Below, piece by piece: positions 47,097 to 54,723 of a stretch of DNA of 62,428 nucleotides; the stretch's first letter is position 1, and the number at the start of each line of letters is the position of its first letter. The notes below the pieces were generated by a model. That model had not been told where the DNA came from. It did no database searches and saw only the letters and a list, made by a program, of their open reading frames with translations. This stretch comes from an uncultured Bacilli bacterium (GTDB lineage: Bacteria; Bacillota_I; Bacilli_A; RFN20; CAG-631), in assembly GCA_947599835.1 (NCBI GenBank), contig CANQFQ010000008.1, forward strand, positions 1-62,428, read 5' to 3'. Made by a program: the position numbers and the translations under genes.

Positions 47097-50033
47097 ATGG
47101 CAAAAAGTCAATTTACTAAAAGAAAAATCAAATTTTTCGTTATTATTTTAATACTAGTGGCAAATTTGGCATTTGCTGCAGGGGTATGTAACCACTTTTA
47201 TTTCGGTCACTATGTTAAAGCCTCAGATATATCGGACTCACTTACTGATCAACTTTCTGTTGGTTCAAGCTTCACGATAAAGGATATTCTTAAAATTGAA
47301 AAGTATTCTTATGGGTGGATGAAATCCGACGTCAACGTGGAAATTTTAGTGAACAATCCAAATTATGATGAAAATAAGAGTGATAGCAAAGAAGAAAAAT
47401 ATATCGTTTCTAAGGATATTTTAAGTTATAATGCAAAAACTCGCACATTTAAGGTGTGCGGAATAGGAGCAGGAATTATTGATTTTAAAAATCCATTAGA
47501 TTCCTCCATTAATCTTCAAGTGCCTTTTAAGACTAAATTTGCAATAGAAGATACTGGTATCATTCTAAAGGACAATTATTCGAAATTTTTTGATGATAAT
47601 TTAATTACTCAAGGTGAAATTGCATCGGTTGAAGAATTACGAATTACAACATCGCGGTCATATGATGTAGGGGAGTTTTATATTTTTCCGAATCTGTGTC
47701 GTGTTGTGCTTTCTTCTGAAAACGTTTTGCAATTGGGAAGATTAGCAAATTTAGATAAGAACATCATATTTTATGTAAAAGATGGGTTATATGATGAATA
47801 CATGTCATCTTCACATTGGGCAAAGTATCGTGAACGGATTTTCCCTATAGTCGATTTAAGCGCTGGAAAACACACCTTAGTGTTTGAATTGAGGGGTGGG
47901 TATATGGCCGCTGCCGGAACTGATGGAACGCGTTATTTTTCAAGCGTAGAAGATGGTGAAACCATTAATTTAAATGAATTTGTTGCCAAACGTACTGGAT
48001 ATACTTTTTTAGGCTGGTATACAAGCAACGATAATGGGAATACTTTAAACCCAACGCGCATTCAAGACGATTATGTATTTCTAGCCGATACCAAACTTTA
48101 TGCGGATTGGTCAGCTAATGAATATGAAATTATATATCATGATGATTACGTAACGGAATTACCTGAAAGTCAAAAGATTAAGTATGATCAACAAAGTTTA
48201 ATTTCTGATATAATTCTTGAACGTATCGGATTTACTTTTATGGGTTGGTCTTTGACAGAGGGAGCGACAACCGTCGATTTTACTCCTGGAAAGTCCATCA
48301 TGAATCTTGCAACGGAAGACGGGGCTCAAATCAACTTATATGCAGTGTGGGCAACCAATGCATATACAATTATCTATGATGGAAACGGAAGTGGTGTAAC
48401 CAATATTCCAACAAGACAATCTGACATTCCATTTGACTTAGAAATTTCAATCAGTGACATGATTCCAATTTGGAAAGGATACACATTTATTGGCTGGTCC
48501 ACGAACAAGAGTGCCACAGATTATGAATACGAACCAGGCCAAAAAGTAAGTAATCTTGTTGCTGATTCTAATGGAGAAGTAGTTCTGTATGCTATTTGGA
48601 GTGCAAACACATATTCCATCTATTATGATGCCAATGGTGGCTTAGATGCACCAACGATGCAAGAAAATTTGACTTATGGAGAAGATGTCCAACTTTCTTC
48701 TGAAGTTCCATCTTGGACAGGGCATGTCTTTTTAGGATGGTCAAGGAATCCCGATAGTTCAAATGCTAGTTATTCGGCTGGATCGATTGTGTCAAATTTA
48801 GTTTCTGATGCAGGGGGAATTGTGACTCTTTATGCGATTTGGACAATAGATTCATTTAGAATTGAATACGATGCCAATGGCGGAACAGATGCTCCAGATT
48901 CTAGTTCATACATTTACTACAATTCAGACGCTACACGCATTACCTCAGGTAAGCCTAATCGGATTGGATATACTTTTATCGGATGGTCTTATTCATCGAC
49001 TGGAGATGTTGATTTTATCAGTGATCAAGAATTGAATCAAGCTGAAATTAATGAGATGTATTTTCGGGCAAGTGAAGCATCTAAAGTAATTGTTCTGTAT
49101 GCTTGTTGGTCTATAAATTCTTATAAAATCACAGTGAAATCTAGCGGCGAGAAGGGCGGATCGATTTCTGGCGTTACAAGTGGTGCTTATTATCAGTACA
49201 ATACACCGATTAACATACAAATAAAATATAATGGCAGCAAAGATAGATATATCAAAATTGATGGAGATAAATTAGGCGAAAAGAGCACCTATTCTTTTGA
49301 TATGCCGGATCACGATGTAACTATTGAAGTTCATTCAGATCCGAATTGTGTTGCTACTGGGACATTAATCACTACAGCAGATATGCAGCAGGTTCCGATT
49401 GAAAAACTTAAGGTTGGCGACAAGATCCTTGCGTGGGATTTTAGAAGTCAAAGTTTTGTGGAAACTGAAATCCTTATATTGACTTATCATGGCGATAGTG
49501 AGAATGGAGTCGTTAATCTTCAATTTAGCGATGGATCAATGCTTAGGACAATAGGAGACCACGTATTATTTGATATGAGTCAAAAAAACTATATAACCAT
49601 TAACTGTGATAATTATATTGACTTCATTGGCCACGAATTTTTGTGCTATGATGGCTTACGGAATCAGTATGCGACTACGAAGCTGATGAGAGGTAGTGTG
49701 ACCAATGAAGTTACAGGCTCTTATAGTATAGTTACTGCATATTATTTTAATTATATATCGGATAATGTTGTTACTACTTCACCATTAGTTCCGGGTCTCT
49801 ACGAGTTAATTTCTTCGTACATTGAAGATGATTTCACGTTTAATAACGATGAATTCGTGACTGATGTAGAAACATATGGCTTATATGACTATGATTTATT
49901 CAAAGAATATATGACCTACGAGCAGTTTATAAAGACGTTAGGCCCATATTTCAAACTCGCTGTTGCAAAAGGATTTACAACTTGGGAAATTATTTTGGCA
50001 GTAGTAACGGGAAATAGTCAGGCTTATCGGTGA
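47097..50033 (+). CDS. Surface protein with InlB-type repeats and a Hint domain
   Basis: A 978-residue exported protein. An N-terminal hydrophobic helix (about 12-32) is a signal or anchor. Residues about 260-700 contain five InlB/Listeria-Bacteroides repeats, each with a GYTFIGW-like strand and a LYAIW-like strand. A Hedgehog/intein (Hint) domain follows: it starts at Cys751 in NCVATGTLI, continues with KLKVGDKILAWD and has GDHVLFD with His822. Hint domains cleave themselves at the N-terminal Cys. About 85 residues of helical tail follow. No LPXTG motif is seen. AAGGAGAT precedes the start. Confidence 0.85.
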   Translation: MAKSQFTKRKIKFFVIILILVANLAFAAGVCNHFYFGHYVKASDISDSLTDQLSVGSSFTIKDILKIEKYSYGWMKSDVNVEILVNNPNYDENKSDSKEEKYIVSKDILSYNAKTRTFKVCGIGAGIIDFKNPLDSSINLQVPFKTKFAIEDTGIILKDNYSKFFDDNLITQGEIASVEELRITTSRSYDVGEFYIFPNLCRVVLSSENVLQLGRLANLDKNIIFYVKDGLYDEYMSSSHWAKYRERIFPIVDLSAGKHTLVFELRGGYMAAAGTDGTRYFSSVEDGETINLNEFVAKRTGYTFLGWYTSNDNGNTLNPTRIQDDYVFLADTKLYADWSANEYEIIYHDDYVTELPESQKIKYDQQSLISDIILERIGFTFMGWSLTEGATTVDFTPGKSIMNLATEDGAQINLYAVWATNAYTIIYDGNGSGVTNIPTRQSDIPFDLEISISDMIPIWKGYTFIGWSTNKSATDYEYEPGQKVSNLVADSNGEVVLYAIWSANTYSIYYDANGGLDAPTMQENLTYGEDVQLSSEVPSWTGHVFLGWSRNPDSSNASYSAGSIVSNLVSDAGGIVTLYAIWTIDSFRIEYDANGGTDAPDSSSYIYYNSDATRITSGKPNRIGYTFIGWSYSSTGDVDFISDQELNQAEINEMYFRASEASKVIVLYACWSINSYKITVKSSGEKGGSISGVTSGAYYQYNTPINIQIKYNGSKDRYIKIDGDKLGEKSTYSFDMPDHDVTIEVHSDPNCVATGTLITTADMQQVPIEKLKVGDKILAWDFRSQSFVETEILILTYHGDSENGVVNLQFSDGSMLRTIGDHVLFDMSQKNYITINCDNYIDFIGHEFLCYDGLRNQYATTKLMRGSVTNEVTGSYSIVTAYYFNYISDNVVTTSPLVPGLYELISSYIEDDFTFNNDEFVTDVETYGLYDYDLFKEYMTYEQFIKTLGPYFKLAVAKGFTTWEIILAVVTGNSQAYR

Positions 50034-50042
50034 GAAAAAAAT

Positions 50043-51041
50043 ATGATTAGGATTAATATTGAAAACACACAAAATTTTTATTCAGAGCAACTCAATGGAA
50101 CATTTCATCAGTTATATCTTGACTGCGTGAATAATCTTGCCAATGGCATATTCCGAACATCTGCCATATTAGAAATGAATGAAGAAAGCCAACGCAACAT
50201 AGAAAAGGTTGTAGAGGCAATCATATATGGATGTCCAGAATTGTTTTTTATCGAACAATCGATTCGAACATCGTGGACAGGAAATCAGATAACTTTAGAA
50301 TTTTCAAATAAGTATTCCGGAGAAAATATCAATGAATTATGGAATCAACTTAACACCGAACTAGATCGTATTTCAGCAATAGTCAACAAGTTTGAAAAAA
50401 CGTACGATAAAATCAATCGTATTAATCAATATTTATGTGCCCGTGTTGAACCTATTATTTCAAGACAAGACCGATATGGAGATGCTTATGGTGCATTAAT
50501 ACGAAAAGAAGCGCGGTGTGAGGGATTTGCAAAGGCAGCAAAACTTATTATGAATCGTTGTAATATTCAAAGCCTCATCGCAAAAGGTGAGGCTGTTTCT
50601 AGAGGTCAACGTGAGGAACACGCTTGGATTATTGCAGAGTGTGATGGTGAATTCTACCACTTTGACTTTACTTGGAACGCAGCAAGTGGAATACAAGATA
50701 TTCCTGGAGTTGATTATATGTTTCTTGATGATGACGATATTCACATCAATCATTTTCCAGATTGTGATTATCCTAAGTGTCCTGATAGTTCAAAGACCTT
50801 TTGGGCATTAAATAATGGCATCGTTAAACATCATTCTGATCTATCTCGGATTAAAATTGTGCCATTCAAAAAACATTATATTGCAGCTGCAAAATTTTCT
50901 CAAAAACTCACTAAATATGAAGTGAACAACGAGATAACGAATTGGATGATCAACGAATTATCTGCATATAGTTATGGGTCTAGTATTAATTATACTTATA
51001 ATGATGCCCTAAACTTAGTTGTATTTTATTTTATCAATTAA
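50043..51041 (+). CDS. Transglutaminase-like cysteine enzyme
   Basis: A 332-residue protein, last of the operon. The transglutaminase/papain-like core has a complete triad: Cys159 in ARCEGFAK, His193 in EEHAWII and Asp208 in HFDFTWNA. The N-terminal 150 residues are of unknown type. There is no signal peptide, so it is predicted to be cytoplasmic, unlike its Hint-bearing neighbour 9 bp upstream. Members of this fold act as proteases, crosslinkers or amidases. It could process a component of this system or be its effector. The ribosome site is weak. Confidence 0.85.
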   Translation: MIRINIENTQNFYSEQLNGTFHQLYLDCVNNLANGIFRTSAILEMNEESQRNIEKVVEAIIYGCPELFFIEQSIRTSWTGNQITLEFSNKYSGENINELWNQLNTELDRISAIVNKFEKTYDKINRINQYLCARVEPIISRQDRYGDAYGALIRKEARCEGFAKAAKLIMNRCNIQSLIAKGEAVSRGQREEHAWIIAECDGEFYHFDFTWNAASGIQDIPGVDYMFLDDDDIHINHFPDCDYPKCPDSSKTFWALNNGIVKHHSDLSRIKIVPFKKHYIAAAKFSQKLTKYEVNNEITNWMINELSAYSYGSSINYTYNDALNLVVFYFIN

Positions 51042-51163
51042 GAAGATCGTATTTTATAGAAGAGACTGTTTTGGACTAAATATCAAATATCTATGTTTTG
51101 GTCGATAATTTAAGATGATAATTAGATAGAATTTAACACGAACGTAGCAGAATCAAATAGAAT

Positions 51164-51203
51164 AAAAACCCCGTTTCATAGACATAGAAACGGGGCTTTA
51201 TAT
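51164..51203. terminator. Strong bidirectional terminator after the nine-gene operon
   Basis: CCCCGTTTC and GAAACGGGG form a GC-rich 9-bp stem. On the minus strand it is followed by TTTTTATTC and on the plus strand by CTTTATATT. It also serves the convergent membrane-protein gene. Confidence 0.85.
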
Positions 51204-51243
51204 TAAAATGTCATTCAATAGCAATGATAAGATTTTTAAATTG

Positions 51244-52239
51244 TTAATTGTGAACAAATTCAATATTTTCTTGCTCTTCTTCTTTGATTTTACTAAATCC
51301 TTTTTCTTGCATTATTTTATCTAATTTATCGATAATATGGGCATTTTTAAAATAAAATATTAAGGCTCCTATACCATAAACAAAAATTAAAATTTCCGAT
51401 AAAATGATTAAAATAATTATTAACCAGAGAGGATAATTTAAAACAGGGCTACTATGTTTTTTAATATGACCATCAATCGTACCATTATAGAAGGTCCCGT
51501 GATAAGAAAAATTACCATAAATTTTACTTTTGGTTAATTGAATATGAACGATATCATGGTTGACATAGGTTTTATTTTGTTTTCCTTCAATTAATCGATA
51601 AATATTATGCTCTCTATCAATAATACTAACTTTAGGAGCAACAAAAACAAAACAACCCAAAAGCATCGTAATGATACCCACACTGACGCCAAACAATCCA
51701 TTAATTAAACTTGTATTTATATCATCCGTTCTAGATATGGACATAACGGCAATTTCCGTAAGAGCCATCGCAAAAAATGCAGAACATAAATTAATCGTTT
51801 TAATATTTCTATAGTAATGTCCTTTATTATAAGCGTTAAAACAACCTTTTATGGCAAAACCTAATTCGATAAAAGAAACTAAAGCGATAATACATGCTAA
51901 AACTAAATCATAATGTAAAGGTTTAACATCAAAGAAAATAAATCGGGACATATAAATCGTATATTGTAGACCGGCGAGTATAAAAAAGATGCCAATCATA
52001 TTATTTCGATATTTAAAACTTTTTTTATTTGGATATTTAATGCCTAAGTAACATTCTAATTTAGACACAAAAATAAAAATGTTTAAAACACTCGCGATAA
52101 AAAAGAAAATGCCAAAAAAGAAAGATAAAATAATTTTAATCAAACACATTAAAATATTGAATACTAACGATAATTTAGTATTCAATAATGTTTTTTCTTT
52201 AAATGGCAAATGAAGGTATCGTTTAATGAAGTGTGTCAT
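51244..52239 (-). CDS. Polytopic membrane protein, unrecognised
   Basis: A 331-residue membrane protein with about seven hydrophobic helices. A soluble loop of about 55 residues between the last two (with DREHNIYRLIEG and YHGTFYNGTIDG) may be cytoplasmic. AAGGA precedes the ATG at 52239; an in-frame TTG lies 18 bases upstream. I do not recognise the family. It stands alone between the two accessory clusters and may or may not belong to either. Confidence 0.75.
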   Translation of the reverse strand: MTHFIKRYLHLPFKEKTLLNTKLSLVFNILMCLIKIILSFFFGIFFFIASVLNIFIFVSKLECYLGIKYPNKKSFKYRNNMIGIFFILAGLQYTIYMSRFIFFDVKPLHYDLVLACIIALVSFIELGFAIKGCFNAYNKGHYYRNIKTINLCSAFFAMALTEIAVMSISRTDDINTSLINGLFGVSVGIITMLLGCFVFVAPKVSIIDREHNIYRLIEGKQNKTYVNHDIVHIQLTKSKIYGNFSYHGTFYNGTIDGHIKKHSSPVLNYPLWLIIILIILSEILIFVYGIGALIFYFKNAHIIDKLDKIMQEKGFSKIKEEEQENIEFVHN

Positions 52240-52257
52240 ATCTTTTTTCCTTATCAA

Positions 52258-52566
52258 TTATTATACAATAAAATTTGTAAAAAAGAACCAAAATTAGAAA
52301 ATCAGCATTCAAATGGGCTTTATTTAAACAAAAATTGAAATACCATTTGTCAATGTATGTTGCAATTTCGATTTGAATTAATGTATTTTCATTAATAATT
52401 TTAATAATTTATTGACTTTCATTATATTGACTTTTTTTTAAAAAAATGATAGTAAATAAATGTAAAATAATTCGGTTGAATTATAAATAAATTTTAATTT
52501 AAATGTAATATATTAGATATTATTTTGAAATTAAAAAATTTATTGCATTAGGGAGGAAATATTTAA
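52258..52566. other. AT-rich spacer before the TIR-DeoR gene
   Basis: No gene is seen. An inverted repeat CAAATGG/CCATTTG (52310-52349, 26-nt loop) and two TTGACT words 15 bp apart (52412 and 52427) are present. None has a -10 box at the right distance that I would defend, so the promoter of the following gene is not assigned. Confidence 0.4.
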
Positions 52567-53904
52567 ATGAAAATTTTTTTAAGTCACTGTAGTATTAATA
52601 AACGTAATGTAAAAGCAATTGTGGAATATCTACCAGTAAATATACAAACATGGATTGATGAAAAAGATTTGGTTTGGGGAGATTCATTAAATGAAAGTTT
52701 TGAAAATGTTATAAAAACAGGTGTAGATTATGTTGTTGTTTTTTTAAGTGATACAACCGACAATACATGGGTTTTTAAAGAATTAAATTGGGCAAAGGAA
52801 CATGAAAAAGAAATAGGAAGAACTTTTGTTTTACCAGTAATTTTTCCATGTGGTTCAAGAAATCCTCTCGATACTTTTCCTCAAATAGGCGAAATGAAGT
52901 ATATTATGTTACATGGATATGATGACAATTCTTTTAAAGCATGTGCAGAAGAAATAAGCATAAATTTATTTGCATTATTGTGTCGGGATTTAGATAGATT
53001 GCAACAACCACGAAAAACTAATGTGGTTCAAGCAATAAGTCAAGCAGACTCAGTAATAAAAGAAGTACGTGATAAAATATATAATATTATTTTTCCATAT
53101 CGTATGTCTAAACCAATTACTGTTGAAAATGTATATAAGCTTCTCGTTCCTGAGCTTGATACAAAAATTAGCTATGAAGAATTTTTAAACATTATTGAAA
53201 AAATTGCTCCACAAATGAGTGGCGTATATTATGATGGATATATATTATATATAATTGAAGAACATTCGAGCTGGAAGGGACAAATAGCAAAACAAAAGAA
53301 AGAAGCTGTTGCAAGGGCCGCTGCAATGCAAATTAGAAGTGGACAAAAAATTTACATAGATGCTGGTTCTACAACAGCAGATATTATTTCTATAATATGC
53401 AAAAGAATAGAATCACATACACTTAATTCTATACAATTGGTGCTTAATTCAACCGAGCACGCTAGTAGAGTCATTAATACATGTTCAAATTTGGGCTATG
53501 ATGAATATACTACGCCTATAAAGGTTTATATACCTGGTGGCACTGTCCGCCCAAATACAAAAACAATTGTTGGATTAAATGGAGCTACGGAATTAGAAAA
53601 CATTATTCAAACAATTGGGAAATTTGATTTAGCCTTTGTTGGTGCAAATGCTACTACATTAGAAAGTGGAATTTGTACTTATGACACTGTAGAAGTGGCA
53701 TTTAAAAAAGCTGCAATAGAAAACACAAAAAAAATTATTTTTGCATTAGATGATACAAAATGTGGCATTTTATCAGATTACATGTTAGCATCTTATGAAG
53801 ATGATATTTGTGTTTATATTAATGAAAATCCTAATAATAGTGAATTATTAAAAATTGTAGAAAAATATCCTACGAAAGTGAATTTGGTAAAGTATGATGA
53901 ATAA
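52567..53904 (+). CDS. TIR domain fused to a DeoR-type sensor domain
   Basis: A 445-residue fusion. Residues 1-115 form a TIR-like domain (KIFLSHCS at the start, WIDEKDLVWGD, and WVFKEL with the expected catalytic Glu72). A helical linker follows, and residues about 240-440 match the C-terminal effector-binding domain of DeoR-family repressors, with IDAGSTT (264-270) in the sugar-phosphate loop and YIPGGTVRP, VGANATTLESGICT. The DeoR helix-turn-helix is absent. TIR domains cleave NAD or make signalling nucleotides, so the DeoR part probably senses a trigger ligand. GGGAGG supports the start. Confidence 0.88.
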   Translation: MKIFLSHCSINKRNVKAIVEYLPVNIQTWIDEKDLVWGDSLNESFENVIKTGVDYVVVFLSDTTDNTWVFKELNWAKEHEKEIGRTFVLPVIFPCGSRNPLDTFPQIGEMKYIMLHGYDDNSFKACAEEISINLFALLCRDLDRLQQPRKTNVVQAISQADSVIKEVRDKIYNIIFPYRMSKPITVENVYKLLVPELDTKISYEEFLNIIEKIAPQMSGVYYDGYILYIIEEHSSWKGQIAKQKKEAVARAAAMQIRSGQKIYIDAGSTTADIISIICKRIESHTLNSIQLVLNSTEHASRVINTCSNLGYDEYTTPIKVYIPGGTVRPNTKTIVGLNGATELENIIQTIGKFDLAFVGANATTLESGICTYDTVEVAFKKAAIENTKKIIFALDDTKCGILSDYMLASYEDDICVYINENPNNSELLKIVEKYPTKVNLVKYDE

Positions 53905-54478
53905 TAAATTAGTAATATTTGATTTTTTTGGTGTAATTTGTTCTGAAATAGCTCCGTTTTGGTTTGCCAATCATTTTGAAAAAAAAGAAGCTATAAAATT
54001 GAAAGAAAAATTTTTTGTTCCTGCTGATCTTGGCGAAATATCGTTGGAGGATGTCTTTAAAAAAATATCATTAGAGTATAAATTTCCAATTAATGATATT
54101 AAAAATGAATGGTATAGTTACATAAAAATAGATTTTGAGTTAGTAGACTATATAAAAAAAATACGTAATTTTGCAGATGTTGTACTTATTTCAAATGCAC
54201 CATCTGGATTTGTGGAAAATTTGATCGATACATATAAATTAAATGATTTATTTGACTATATATTTATTTCAAGTCAGTTGCATATATCTAAACCAGATAT
54301 ACGTATTTATAATCATTGTTTAAAAACACTTAATAAAAGCTATACCGAAATGTATATGATAGACGATAACCCTAAAAACTTGTTGCCGTTGCCATCATTA
54401 GGAATCCAACCAATAGTATATAAAACGATAGATGATGTTAAAAAAGTGTTTCTCGCACTTTCCAATAAAGTTTTATAA
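53894..54478 (+). CDS. HAD-superfamily hydrolase
   Basis: A 194-residue HAD-IA hydrolase. Motif I is IFDFFGVIC (nucleophile Asp, with Phe instead of the usual second Asp, as also happens in YihX-like members), motif II SNAP, motif III Lys in SKPDIRIY and motif IV MIDDNPKN. A cap is inserted after motif I. The start overlaps the TIR-DeoR stop by 11 bp, so the two are translated together. Dephosphorylation of the ligand sensed by the DeoR domain is a tempting guess but only inference. Confidence 0.88.
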   Translation: MMNNKLVIFDFFGVICSEIAPFWFANHFEKKEAIKLKEKFFVPADLGEISLEDVFKKISLEYKFPINDIKNEWYSYIKIDFELVDYIKKIRNFADVVLISNAPSGFVENLIDTYKLNDLFDYIFISSQLHISKPDIRIYNHCLKTLNKSYTEMYMIDDNPKNLLPLPSLGIQPIVYKTIDDVKKVFLALSNKVL

Positions 54479-54576
54479 TATTTATGAAAAATAGTTTGTT
54501 TTAATCAATAATTAAAATGTGACAGTTAAAAAAATAAATGAAAAAATAATTTTTCTTACGAACGTGAGAAAGTAAA

Positions 54577-54615
54577 AAAAAGAGAAGTGAGCATCTAATG
54601 CTTGCTTCTTTTTTA
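54577..54615 (+). terminator. Terminator of the TIR-DeoR/HAD unit
   Basis: An 11-bp stem AGAAGTGAGCA/TGCTTGCTTCT with two wobble pairs is followed by TTTTT. Confidence 0.8.
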
Positions 54616-54688
54616 GTTGTATGGGAATGTTATATACCTAAAGAGAAAAAACGACATAATATGTGTAATATAAAATTTGAAAACAAAG

Positions 54689-54723
54689 ATAAAAAAGTTC
54701 TCAAAGTTAGAACCTTGAGAACT
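54689..54723 (-). terminator. Terminator of the minus-strand five-gene operon
   Basis: On the minus strand AGTTCTCAA/TTGAGAACT is followed by TTTTTTATC. Its first arm overlaps the stop codon region of the GNAT-protein gene. Confidence 0.8.

Noticed and set aside
47870..49110. Tandem repeats as a possible recombination or CRISPR-like array
   Set aside because: They are coding InlB-type repeats, similar at protein level but diverged in DNA.
52310..52349. CAAATGG/CCATTTG inverted repeat as an operator
   Set aside because: Seven base pairs with a 26-nt spacer in very AT-rich DNA is too likely by chance, and no promoter was placed near it.
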